Shown piece after piece: positions 19,672 through 27,846 of a stretch of 64,000 nucleotides of DNA. The notes under the pieces were generated by a model, which was not told the origin of the DNA, ran no database searches, and worked only from the letters and a program-made list of their open reading frames with translations. Position 1 is the stretch's first letter; each line of letters opens with the position of its first letter. Both the position numbers and the translations under genes were made by a program. Source of the stretch: Marichromatium purpuratum 984 (GTDB lineage Bacteria > Pseudomonadota > Gammaproteobacteria > Chromatiales > Chromatiaceae); NCBI RefSeq assembly GCF_000224005.2, contig NZ_CP007031.1, positions 607,501 to 671,500 on the forward strand. The letters are read 5' to 3'.

Positions 19672-20616
19672 ATGGAATCCATCCCAGCGCGCCCCGGTGC
19701 CGCGACCGCGCCGGGCGACATCCGTCGTGTCGCCACCGCGATCCGGCGCCGGGTGCTCGAACACACCCTCGAGAACAACGGCGGTTACCTCAGCCAAGCC
19801 TGTTCCTCGGCCGAGATCCTCGCCACCCTCTATCTCGGGGTGATGCGACTCGGGCCGAGCACGGCCCCGCCGATCCCGCGCCCCTTCGCCGGGGTACCCG
19901 GCGCGGACAACCCGCACGCCTTCACCGGTGCCGACTACAACGGTGCGCCCGCGCCCGAACTCGATCGCTTCATCTTCTCCCCGGTGCACTATGCGCTGGT
20001 GCTCTACTCGCTGCTGATCGAACTCGGTCGGTTGGGGCCGGATGCGCTCGATGCGTTCAACCGCGACGGCAGCACCGTCGAGCTGATCGGCGCCGAGCAC
20101 TCGCCGGGCCACGAGGTCACCGCCGGGTCGCTGGGTCAGGCGCTGAGCCAGGCCGGTGGGATCGCGCTGGCGCGTCGGCTGCGCGGTGAGCGCGGGCGGG
20201 TGTGGGTGTTCATGTCCGACGGCGAGTTCCAGGAGGGACAGACCTGGGAGGCCTTCGCCGCCCTGGCGCATCACCGGCTTGGCAACATCGGCATCTATGT
20301 CGACGCCAACGCCCAGCAGTGCGACGGCCCGATGGACACGGTGATGACCACCGAGCCGCTGGCCGCGCGGCTGCGCGCCTTCGGCGCCGAGGTGCGCGAG
20401 GTCGACGGTCACGACCCCGTGGCGCTGGCCGCGGCCGGGGAGGGGGTCGGGGAGGACGGCCTCCCGCGGGTGGTGATCGCCCGCACCGACCCCTGTCGCG
20501 GCATCGACCGGTTGCGCGAGCGCTGGCCCAAGCTCCACTACGTGCGTTTCAAGAACGAGGCGGAGTTCAATCTGTATCGCGGCCTGCTCGCGGGCCTGTC
20601 GGAGGGGGATGCCTGA
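19672..20616 (+). CDS. Transketolase-like N-terminal subunit
   Basis: A 314-residue thiamine-diphosphate-binding half of a split transketolase. I start at ATG 19672 (MESIPARPGAATAPGD); upstream in-frame codons lie in repeat DNA. It has HTLENNGGYLSQACSSAEIL, the substrate or TPP histidine region SPVHYALVLYSLL, GAEHSPGHEVTAGSLGQALS and the ThDP/metal motif MSDGEFQEGQTWEAF...DANAQQCDG. It overlaps the C-terminal subunit gene by one base (TGATG), so a heteromeric enzyme is expected. Split transketolases transfer two-carbon ketol units between sugar phosphates; a specialised substrate is possible given the RuBisCO-like gene downstream. Confidence 0.9.
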   Translation: MESIPARPGAATAPGDIRRVATAIRRRVLEHTLENNGGYLSQACSSAEILATLYLGVMRLGPSTAPPIPRPFAGVPGADNPHAFTGADYNGAPAPELDRFIFSPVHYALVLYSLLIELGRLGPDALDAFNRDGSTVELIGAEHSPGHEVTAGSLGQALSQAGGIALARRLRGERGRVWVFMSDGEFQEGQTWEAFAALAHHRLGNIGIYVDANAQQCDGPMDTVMTTEPLAARLRAFGAEVREVDGHDPVALAAAGEGVGEDGLPRVVIARTDPCRGIDRLRERWPKLHYVRFKNEAEFNLYRGLLAGLSEGDA

Positions 20617-21623
20617 TGGAGATCGTGCAGCGGCCGCACCGCGACAACCTGGTGCGCTGGGCCGAGCAGCGCCCCGAGGTGCTGGTGCTCTCGGCCGACC
20701 TGACCAGCTCGTGCGAGGCCGACGGCTTCCGCGACGTCTATCCCGAGCGCTTCTTCTCGATGGGCATGGCCGAGCAGAACATGATGGGCTTCGCCGCCGG
20801 GTTGGCGCGCGAGGGCTTCTTCCCCTATGTCCACACCTTCGCGGTCTTCGTCTCGCGCCGCCCCTTCGACCAGGTGGCGATGTCGATCGCCTACCCGAAC
20901 CTGCCGGTGCGACTGATCGGCTTCCTGCCGGGGATCACCACCCCGGGCGGCGTCACCCACCAGGCGGTCGACGACATCGGGCTGATGCGTCTGCTGCCGA
21001 ACATGACGGTGCTCGAGTGCGGGGACGCCACCGAGGTCGAGCAGGTGCTCGACCTCGCCCAGGCGGTGCCGGGGCCGGTCTACGTGCGCATGCTGCGCGG
21101 CGAGGTGCCGCGGCTGTTCGACCCCGCCGAGCCGATGGTGCTGGGGCGGGCGCGGTTGCTCGGCGAGGGCGAGGACCTGATCGTGCTCTCCTCCGGGATC
21201 TGCACCGAGGAAGCGCTGCGCGCCACCGGCGCGCTGCGCGCCCACGGCCTCTCGGTCGGTCATCTGCACGTCTCCACCCTCAAGCCGTTCGACGATCCCC
21301 GGGTGCGCGCGGCGCTCGCCAGCGCCCGGCTCGGGGTCATCACCCTGGAGAACCACAGCATCGTCGGCGGGCTCGGCTCGGCGGTGGCCGAACTCATGGC
21401 CGAGCGCGGCATCGGCGCCCGGCTGATCCGTCTCGGGCTGCGCGACACCTATGCCCACGGCGCCAGTCGTCAGTACCTGATGCGCGAGTACGGGCTTGAC
21501 GCCATGGCCCTGGTGCGCGCCGCCGAGCGGCTGGTCGGCGAGCCGCTGGGGATCGACGAGGACGCGCTCGCTGCGGTGCGCCTTGAGACCATGGGGCGCG
21601 CCGAGCGGACCGAGGACCTCTGA
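20616..21623 (+). CDS. Transketolase-like C-terminal subunit
   Basis: A 335-residue partner containing the pyrimidine-binding and C-terminal transketolase domains. Key parts are VLSADLTSSCEADGF, FFSMGMAEQNMMGFAAGLAR (with the catalytic Glu of the AEQN motif), GGVTHQAVDDIGLMR and a C-terminal VITLENHSIVGGLGSAVAEL. Its start overlaps the stop of the N-terminal subunit. The acetyltransferase gene starts 5 bases after it ends. The two halves together equal about 650 residues, the normal size of a one-chain transketolase. Confidence 0.9.
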   Translation: MEIVQRPHRDNLVRWAEQRPEVLVLSADLTSSCEADGFRDVYPERFFSMGMAEQNMMGFAAGLAREGFFPYVHTFAVFVSRRPFDQVAMSIAYPNLPVRLIGFLPGITTPGGVTHQAVDDIGLMRLLPNMTVLECGDATEVEQVLDLAQAVPGPVYVRMLRGEVPRLFDPAEPMVLGRARLLGEGEDLIVLSSGICTEEALRATGALRAHGLSVGHLHVSTLKPFDDPRVRAALASARLGVITLENHSIVGGLGSAVAELMAERGIGARLIRLGLRDTYAHGASRQYLMREYGLDAMALVRAAERLVGEPLGIDEDALAAVRLETMGRAERTEDL

Positions 21624-21627
21624 GGCC

Positions 21628-22221
21628 GTGGCGCCCGTGCTCGAGACCGCGCGGCTGCGGCTGCGTCAGTGGCACGGGCGCGACCTCGCTCCCTTCGCCG
21701 CGCTCAACGCCGATCCTCGGGTGATGGCCTGGCTGCCGCGTCCGCTCAGTCGCGCCGAGAGCACGGCCATGGCGGCGCGCTGCCGGCGCTTGATCGCCGT
21801 CCAGGGCTGGGGCTTCTGGGCCGTGGAGAGGCGCGCCGAGGGTGCCTTCCTGGGGCTCGTCGGGCTGCATCGCTGCGGCGCGGAGCTACCCTTCGCCCCC
21901 GCCGTCGAGATCGGCTGGCGTCTGGCCCATCATGCCTGGGGTCAGGGCTACGCCGGTGAGGCGGCGCGCGCAGCGCTGGGCTTCGGCTTCACCCGTCTCG
22001 GGCTCGACGAGATCGTCGCCTTCACCAGTCTCCACAACCAGCGCTCGCTGGCGCTGATGGCGCGTCTCGGCATGCGCGCCGATCCCCAACCCTTCGCGTA
22101 TCCGGCGCTGCCGCCGGGACACCGCCTGCGCGCACACCGACTGTGCCGTCTGGGGCGCGCCGACTGGCACGGCACGGCGGCGTCTGCCCCGGAGCGCGAC
22201 CATCGGGGCGGGATCGGCTAG
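21628..22221 (+). CDS. GNAT-family N-acetyltransferase (RimJ/RimL-like)
   Basis: Transfers an acetyl group from acetyl-CoA to an amine. I use the GTG at 21628, 5 bases after the transketolase stop, giving 197 residues. It starts VAPVLETARLRLRQWHGRDL, the usual RimJ/RimL opening (LETERLxLRxw), and has the CoA-binding segment GWRLAHHAWGQGYAGEAARA (RxxxxGxA) and TSLHNQRSLALMARLGMRAD. The acceptor is unknown. It is likely cotranscribed with the transketolase pair and the RuBisCO-like gene. Confidence 0.88.
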   Translation: MAPVLETARLRLRQWHGRDLAPFAALNADPRVMAWLPRPLSRAESTAMAARCRRLIAVQGWGFWAVERRAEGAFLGLVGLHRCGAELPFAPAVEIGWRLAHHAWGQGYAGEAARAALGFGFTRLGLDEIVAFTSLHNQRSLALMARLGMRADPQPFAYPALPPGHRLRAHRLCRLGRADWHGTAASAPERDHRGGIG

Positions 22222-22256
22222 TCTATGGCCCTCGATCGTCACCGGACCCCATCGTC

Positions 22257-23396
22257 ATGCAGGACAGCACCCGGCTCGCGCTGAGCGGCGAGCGACTGAC
22301 TGCCACCTATCACCTGCGCGCGAGCGCCGCCGAGGCCGAGGCCGAGGCGCGGGCGCGGGCGATCTGTGTCGAGCAGACCGTCGAGTTTCCCCCCGAGCTG
22401 ATCGCCGAGGTCGCGATCCACGACCAGGTGATCGGCGAGGTGCGCGCGCTGCGCGCGCTCGCGCCGGGGCGCTTCGAGCTGGTGGTGGCCTATCCGGTGG
22501 AGGCGGCAGGGGCCGAGCTGACCCAGCTGATCAACCTGCTGTTCGGCAACATCAGCATCCAGCCCGGGGTGCGGCTGGTCGATCTCGAGTTGCCGCCGGG
22601 GCTCGCCGCCGGCTATCGCGGTCCGCGCTTCGGGCGCGAGGGGCTGCGCGCCTGTTGCGGCGATCCGGCGCGCCCGCTGCTCTGCACCGCGCTCAAGCCG
22701 ATGGGGCGCTCGCCCGCCGAGCTGGCCGAGCTGGCTTACCGGCTGGCGCGTGGCGGTATCGACTTGATCAAGGACGACCACGGGCTCACCGATCAGTCCT
22801 TCTGCCGCTTCGAGCCCCGGGTGCGACTGTGCGCCGAGGCGGTGGCGCGTGCCAACCGCGAGTGCGGCGGTCACACTCGCTATCTGCCCAATGTCACCGC
22901 CCCGGCCGGCGAGCTGAGGGCGCGTGCGCGGCTGGCACGCGCGGCCGGTGCCGGCGGGTTGCTGGTCTGTCCCGGGCTGGTCGGGTTCGATGCCATGCGC
23001 GCGCTGGCCGATGACGATGCCCTGGGGCTGCCGATCCTCGCCCATCCGGCCTTCCAGGGCGCGCACTGCGCCAGCCCCGACGGCGGGCTCGCGCACGCTG
23101 TGCTCTATGGTCTGTTCAATCGTCTGGCCGGGGCCGACGCGACCATCTTCCCGAGCTGGGGCGGGCGCTTTGCCTATACCGCGGAGGAATGTCGCGCGCT
23201 GGTCGCCGGGGCCAGCCGCCCCTTCGCCGGGCTGCGTCCGATCCTGCCGGTCCCGGCCGGCGGGATGCGGCTCGATCGGGTCGGCGAACTACTCGAATTC
23301 TATGGTCGCGACGCCATTCTCCTGATCGGGGGCGATCTGCATCGCGGAGACCTGAGCGCCAACTGCGCCAGGTTCGTCGCCGCCGCGACGGCCTGA
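22257..23396 (+). CDS. RuBisCO-like protein (form IV)
   Basis: A 379-residue RuBisCO large-subunit homologue. The substrate Lys motif is kept (ALKPMGRS, K147). The carbamate Lys region reads GGIDLIKDDHGLTDQSF, so the metal-binding Glu of KDDE is His175. The loop-6 lysine segment is not recognisable. ILPVPAGGMRLDRVGELLEF and ILLIGGDLHRGD match the phosphate-binding strands. These changes argue against CO2 fixation and for an enolase, isomerase or decarboxylase-type role, as known for other form IV proteins. Start at ATG 22257 (MQDSTRLALSGERLTATYHL). The neighbouring split transketolase may act in the same pathway; the substrate is not identifiable. Confidence 0.92.
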   Translation: MQDSTRLALSGERLTATYHLRASAAEAEAEARARAICVEQTVEFPPELIAEVAIHDQVIGEVRALRALAPGRFELVVAYPVEAAGAELTQLINLLFGNISIQPGVRLVDLELPPGLAAGYRGPRFGREGLRACCGDPARPLLCTALKPMGRSPAELAELAYRLARGGIDLIKDDHGLTDQSFCRFEPRVRLCAEAVARANRECGGHTRYLPNVTAPAGELRARARLARAAGAGGLLVCPGLVGFDAMRALADDDALGLPILAHPAFQGAHCASPDGGLAHAVLYGLFNRLAGADATIFPSWGGRFAYTAEECRALVAGASRPFAGLRPILPVPAGGMRLDRVGELLEFYGRDAILLIGGDLHRGDLSANCARFVAAATA

Positions 23397-23517
23397 GATC
23401 GGTGCCGGGGACGGGCACGACGACCATGCAGGCGGGGATGGAGACCCACCGCCGTCCGCTCCGTTGTCGTCATCCGGCGTGCGCCTCTGCGCACGCGCTG
23501 CCCGGAGGTGATTGCCC

Positions 23518-25458
23518 GTGATACGCTGGTTCCCGAGCCGCTCGGCTCGAACACATCCGCTGCTCGGTCGGCGCGCCCTGGTCTTCGCCCTGGCCAGCGT
23601 CCTCTGTCTGTCGCTGGCGCTGGGTATCGTCTACGGGCGCGAGCCGGTCTATCGCGCCAGCGCCTCGGTGCTCACGGTCAAGCCCAAGGCGGTCGATGCC
23701 CCGAGCGCCACCGCCGACCCCGAGCACGTGATGATCCAACGTCGGTTGCTGCTCGGCGAGTCGCTGCTCGGTCGGCTCGCCATCGATCTGGCCGAGGCCG
23801 GGGTGGCGAGCGATGTGGCGGCATTGCGCGCGCGGCTCGCCGTCGAGCCGATCCCCGAGACCAATCTGCTTGAGCTACGCGCCGAGGGTGGCGACCCGGA
23901 GCGTCTGGCGGTGATCGTCAATCACTGGGTGCGGGCCTATGAGCGGCTGCGTGCCGAGCAGGTCTCGGCCAGCGCCGGGCGCACCACCGCCGAACTCGAA
24001 GAGGAGCAGGCGCGACTGGAGCGACGCATCGAGTCGGCGCGCGCCGAACTCGAGACCTTCGCCGCCGAGCACGACATCGTCGGCATCGAGCGCGCCGAGA
24101 GTCGCGCGCTCGCCGAACTCGAGGATCTCAACGATGCGCTCGGCAAGGCGCGCAATCGCGAGGTCGAGGCACTCGCCCGGCTGCGCGCGCTCGACGAGGC
24201 GGTGGCGCGCGGCGAACGACTGATCCCGCGCGAGCAGCAGAACGACATCGCCCGGTTGCAGCGCTATGTCGAACGTGGCCGCGATCGACTCGACCAGCTC
24301 CATGCCCGCTACACCCAGGCCTATATCGATCGCGACCCGGCGCTGCGTGACCTGCCCGGCGAGCAGGCGGCGCTCGAGCAGTCGCTGGAGCGTGCGCTGT
24401 TGGTCGCGCGCATCACCGTCCGCGACGAGGCTCGCCAGGAGCTGGAGGCGGCGCGCGAGACCGTCGCTCTGCTCGAGGACGACCTCGATCGTCAGCAGCG
24501 CGCGGTGCAGACCTTCTCGCGGCATTTCACGACCTTCGAGGGGTTGCGCGAGGGGCTCGACGGGCTCGAGACGCGTTTTGCCGAGAACGCCCAGCGTCTC
24601 GCCGAGATCGCGCTGCGCGACTTCGAGCAGTATCCGCCGATCCAGGTGGTCGAGTGGGCCTATGCGCCGAGCGCGCCGATTCGTCCCGACTATGCCCGCG
24701 ACCTGCCGATCGCACTCGCCGCCGCGCTCCTCGCCGCGCTCTTCCTGACCTGGTTGACCGACTATCTCGGCGAGCGCTCCGGGGCGCCGCGGGTCTCCTA
24801 TCTCGGGGTGCGGATCGAGGGTGGCGAGGATGCTGACGGGGTACGCCTGGTCGAGTCCGCCGCGCCGGTGCCCGACGACGGCGCCGGGCAGTCGGCAGCG
24901 CTCGAGGCGCCGCGCGCGCGCGCGGCGGTGATCGATCTGCCGCGGTTGCCACGGCTGCTCGAGCCGGCCGAGATCGAGCTGCTGCTGCGCGATGTCGATA
25001 CCGAGGTGCGTGGTCACTGCGCGCTCTTGCTCTCGGGGGTCAAGCCGGCGGAGCTGATGCTGCTCGATCGCGACTGCTTCGATCCGGTCGCGGGCACGGT
25101 CTCGGTGCCGGGCGCGGGACGGCGTGAGCTGGCGCTCGCGCCCGGGGCCTGGGGCTGGCTCGAGCCGCTGCTCGATGGCCTGAGACGCGGTATCGGGCCG
25201 CTCGCCGCCGAGCGCCTCGACCGCGCGCTGGGCAAGGCCGCCGGGGCCTCGATGTTGCGTGAGCGGCGCGGGGTCGACGCCCAGGCGCTGTGGCACAGTT
25301 ATCTGGTCTATCTGGCGCACCAGGGCGCCGGTTTCGAGTGGTTGCAGCACCGGGTCGGTCCGCTGGCCCCGGAGCTGCGCTCGGCGTTGCGCAAGTTCAT
25401 GGTCGCCGGTCAGCGTGGCGAGGCGATCGACTGGGTTTATCCGGTCTTGCGTGACTGA
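23518..25458 (+). CDS. Wzz/GumC-like chain-length protein with recombinase-like C-terminal domain
   Basis: A 646-residue fusion. The GTG at 23518 is preferred (GGAGGTGA 7 bases upstream); a TTG at 23512 is too close. Residues 20-40 are TM1 (ALVFALASVLCLSLALGIVY), followed by a periplasmic Wzz-type domain, a long coiled coil (about residues 150-380) and TM2 near 396-418. This is the layout of polysaccharide co-polymerases. After it comes a cytoplasmic domain of about 170 residues. It has CALLLSGVKPAELMLLDRDC, AGTVSVPG and DAQALWHSYLVYLAHQGAGF, resembling tyrosine-recombinase boxes (TGLRxxELxxLxxxD and HxLRHxxxTxxxxxG). The catalytic Arg positions are Lys and Trp, so strand cutting is unlikely. 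No polysaccharide genes flank it. Confidence 0.78.
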   Translation: MIRWFPSRSARTHPLLGRRALVFALASVLCLSLALGIVYGREPVYRASASVLTVKPKAVDAPSATADPEHVMIQRRLLLGESLLGRLAIDLAEAGVASDVAALRARLAVEPIPETNLLELRAEGGDPERLAVIVNHWVRAYERLRAEQVSASAGRTTAELEEEQARLERRIESARAELETFAAEHDIVGIERAESRALAELEDLNDALGKARNREVEALARLRALDEAVARGERLIPREQQNDIARLQRYVERGRDRLDQLHARYTQAYIDRDPALRDLPGEQAALEQSLERALLVARITVRDEARQELEAARETVALLEDDLDRQQRAVQTFSRHFTTFEGLREGLDGLETRFAENAQRLAEIALRDFEQYPPIQVVEWAYAPSAPIRPDYARDLPIALAAALLAALFLTWLTDYLGERSGAPRVSYLGVRIEGGEDADGVRLVESAAPVPDDGAGQSAALEAPRARAAVIDLPRLPRLLEPAEIELLLRDVDTEVRGHCALLLSGVKPAELMLLDRDCFDPVAGTVSVPGAGRRELALAPGAWGWLEPLLDGLRRGIGPLAAERLDRALGKAAGASMLRERRGVDAQALWHSYLVYLAHQGAGFEWLQHRVGPLAPELRSALRKFMVAGQRGEAIDWVYPVLRD

Positions 25459-25478
25459 CAATCGATGGAGGGCAGGAG

Positions 25479-26045
25479 ATGGCACTGAGGATCAAGAGTC
25501 ACTGGTCGGACCCGGACCGCGCCCGTTCGCTCGACGAGGTCGCCGGCGCGCTGGCCTTCATCGCCTGGCGCATCGCCCTCGATCGCGCGATCAACCTGCA
25601 CTGTGAGCGCTTCGTCTATCGCGACGACGCTCAGCGTCTGGCGGTGATCGAGGAATATCTGGTGTTCCTGATCCAGATCGCCGATCGGCTCGCCCATGCC
25701 CGTCTCGACGAGGACCGGCGGCGCGATCTGATCACCGGGTTCGCGCGCCGGGTCTTCGATCATGTCCAGGACAATGCCACCGATCTGCTCGGGCCGGGGG
25801 CGCACGGTGCGGCCTTCATCGAGCGGCTCAATGCCCGCTCCGGGGAATACGCCGAGTATGGCTTTACCGACGAGGGACCGAGCTATCCGCTGCTGCGTCA
25901 TCTCGGCTTCGAGATCCAGCGGCTGATGGGTGAGGGGCAGGAGAATCGCTGGGTGATCGATCAGGTGATGGACCAGGACGGCTGGGAGGCCTATCGCCGC
26001 TTCGATCGCGCCTTCGCCGATCTGTTCGAGTCCGACCCGATCTGA
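25479..26045 (+). CDS. Conserved hypothetical protein
   Basis: I do not recognise this 188-residue protein. It starts at ATG 25479 after GGAGGGCAGGAG, 20 bases downstream of the Wzz-like gene, so the two are probably cotranscribed. It is soluble, mostly helical and rich in aromatic and charged residues (DEVAGALAFIAWRIALDRAI, YLVFLIQIADRLAHARLDED, FDHVQDNATDLLGPGAHGAA), without signal peptide or known motif. Its last 55 bases overlap the convergent EamA-type gene. A regulatory role next to the membrane protein is conceivable but unsupported. Confidence 0.78.
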   Translation: MALRIKSHWSDPDRARSLDEVAGALAFIAWRIALDRAINLHCERFVYRDDAQRLAVIEEYLVFLIQIADRLAHARLDEDRRRDLITGFARRVFDHVQDNATDLLGPGAHGAAFIERLNARSGEYAEYGFTDEGPSYPLLRHLGFEIQRLMGEGQENRWVIDQVMDQDGWEAYRRFDRAFADLFESDPI

Positions 26046-26935
26046 TCCGCTCCGGCGCCGCGCTCGCGGCGCGCCAGCGCCATGCCGCCGAGGATCAGCG
26101 CCAGGGCGAGCAGGTGGCGGGAGGCGAGCGGCTCGCCGAGCAGTCCCACCCCGACCCCCAGCGCCCACAGCGGGATCAGATAGTTGAGCTGGGAGACGAA
26201 GGCCGCGCCGGCGCGCTTGACCAGCTGCATGTAGAGGATCGCTGCGAGCGCAGTCGAACCGCCGCCGAGGGCGAGCAGCGCCAGCAGGTGGCGCCCCTCG
26301 GGCGCGCGCGCGGTCGGTGTCGCCGGCAGCGCGAGCAGTGTCGGCAGCAACATCAGGGTCGCCAGGGTGGTGGTCGCCGCGGCGCTGTAGAGGGCGTCGC
26401 TCGGTGGCCGCAGTCGCGCCAGGATGGCGGCCACGGCATAGCAGCAGACGCCGAGCAGGATCACCCCCATCGCCGGCAGTCGCGCCGGGTCGACATCGCC
26501 CCAGGCCGCCGGTCCAATCAGCACTGCAACCCCACAGAATCCGACGAGGAAGCCGCCGGCACGGTGTCGGGTCATGCGCTCGCCGGGCACGAGATAGTGC
26601 GCCATGCCGAGGGTGGCAAGCGGCATCGTCGCCATCAGGATACCGGCCTGGGCGCTGGCGATCGTCTGCTGTCCCCAGGTCACCAGCGAATAGGGCAGGG
26701 CGTTGCCGAACAGCGCGATCAGCACATAGGCGCCCCACAGCCGTGCGCTGTGCGCCGGACGGCGGGCGAACAGCAGCGCTGTCGGCAGCAGCAGGGCGCA
26801 AGCGATCAGCAGTCGGGCGGCGACCACCAGCTGAACCGGCAGTGCCTCGATGCCGATCCCGGTGAGCGCGAAGGCCGAGCCCCAGAGCGCGGTGAGCGCG
26901 AGGAGCAGCAGCCAGTCGGTCAGGCGGTGGTGCAT
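25991..26935 (-). CDS. EamA/DMT-family transporter
   Basis: A 314-residue inner-membrane carrier of the drug/metabolite transporter superfamily. It starts MHHRLTDWLLLLALTALWGS, the standard first helix (ALxWGSxF), and contains two EamA repeats, about ten hydrophobic helices in all. The repeats include LGMAHYLVPGERMTRHRAGG and YLIPLWALGVGVGLLGEP, the family's ExxxxxxxxG pattern. Substrates range from amino acids to aromatic compounds; this one is unknown. A basic tail (SAKARSKRR) follows the last helix. It overlaps the 3' end of the convergent hypothetical gene. Confidence 0.92.
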   Translation of the reverse strand: MHHRLTDWLLLLALTALWGSAFALTGIGIEALPVQLVVAARLLIACALLLPTALLFARRPAHSARLWGAYVLIALFGNALPYSLVTWGQQTIASAQAGILMATMPLATLGMAHYLVPGERMTRHRAGGFLVGFCGVAVLIGPAAWGDVDPARLPAMGVILLGVCCYAVAAILARLRPPSDALYSAAATTTLATLMLLPTLLALPATPTARAPEGRHLLALLALGGGSTALAAILYMQLVKRAGAAFVSQLNYLIPLWALGVGVGLLGEPLASRHLLALALILGGMALARRERGAGADQIGSDSNRSAKARSKRR

Positions 26936-27294
26936 GGGGTAGTGACCTGAGCGGTTCGATCAAGGGGGCGGCATGTCATGGTGCGAGTAGGGGTGCGCGT
27001 CGCCCCATTGCGGGGCCGGGCGATGCCCGCAATCGCTGATCCGGGTCATTGTCGGGGCGTGCAAATCCATTGCAAAGGCCATGGTTGGGGGTTTTGCCCT
27101 TGCTTTTCGCCGTTCTCGGCATCATGATCCACGACACTGCCGCAGTCCATCGCACCGCGTCCGTTCTCCTCCCCGGAGAAGCCCCTGAAGACGCCATCAC
27201 AGTCGATGCGGTAGCCCTCATAGCGAATCCACTCGGTCGCCGATATCGCGGTCTGTATCTTCCGCCTGGACCGAGTCTTGGGAGAAGATCAAGT
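26936..27294. other. Divergent intergenic region
   Basis: About 360 bases between the divergent EamA gene and the HPF-like gene. I see no gene, repeat or clear promoter consensus. An in-frame extension of the HPF-like gene to position 27049 exists but lacks a ribosome-binding site and family similarity. It is presumably the regulatory and leader region for both genes. Confidence 0.5.
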
Positions 27295-27654
27295 ATGTCC
27301 ATTAAGATAGGCGGCGACACCCTCGCGCTCGATGCGGATATTCGTCGCCAGATAGAATCCGAGGCCAAGAAGCTCGAGGATCGCTTCACCGATGAGCGGA
27401 TCGAGACGCAGGCCACCATCAAGGAGGAGTTCGACCGCTTGCACGGTCACCGTGTGCGCTGCGAACTCCGCATCAAACTCGCGCAGGGCCGCCAGCTGGT
27501 GGTGCGCGATGCCAGCAAGACCGCCGTCGAGGCGATCACCGGGGTGTTCGGCGCGGCGCGCCGCAGCGTGCGGCGGGTGCGCTGGCAGGGTGTGCTCGAG
27601 CGCGCCCCGGCCGGTCAGTCCGGCGAGCACGCCCCCGAGATGGCCGGTCACTGA
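27295..27654 (+). CDS. HPF/RaiA-like ribosome-associated protein
   Basis: A 119-residue small protein of the sigma-54 modulation/S30EA type. It starts MSIKIGGDTLALDADIRRQI after a GGGAGAAG site. The pattern KLEDRFTDERIETQATIKEE, CELRIKLAQGRQLVVRDASK and VEAITGVFGAARRSVRRVR parallels the beta-alpha-beta-beta-alpha fold and basic face of HPF. It differs from true HPF in sequence, so it may be a divergent paralogue. Family members bind the 30S A and P sites and hibernate ribosomes in stationary phase. A disordered tail (ERAPAGQSGEHAPEMAGH) follows. Confidence 0.7.
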   Translation: MSIKIGGDTLALDADIRRQIESEAKKLEDRFTDERIETQATIKEEFDRLHGHRVRCELRIKLAQGRQLVVRDASKTAVEAITGVFGAARRSVRRVRWQGVLERAPAGQSGEHAPEMAGH

Positions 27655-27846
27655 GCCGGCCTCGTGCCGGGATGCACGCCGCCATCCCGGCTGCTGCCTC
27701 CACCCCGCCCGGACTTCGCTCCGTCCATCACCGTCCCCACATCCTTCGCCATGGGCGGGCACGGGTGTGCGTATCCGGTGTTCGCGTCGACTTCGAGCGA
27801 CCGTCGTGCGGGGTGGTCGCGACCGTAGAACAGGAGTTCCTCGAAC

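Noticed and set aside
22257-23396. Functional RuBisCO large subunit (CO2-fixing)
   Set aside because: The metal-binding Glu is His, loop-6 Lys is not recognisable and the protein is about 379 residues, so it is a RuBisCO-like protein.
24910-25458. Active phage integrase
   Set aside because: It is fused to a Wzz-type membrane protein and lacks the catalytic Arg residues; no phage genes or attachment site are nearby.
26936-27294. N-terminal extension of the HPF-like protein from 27049
   Set aside because: The internal ATG at 27295 has a ribosome-binding site and matches the family start; the extension has no similarity to known HPF.
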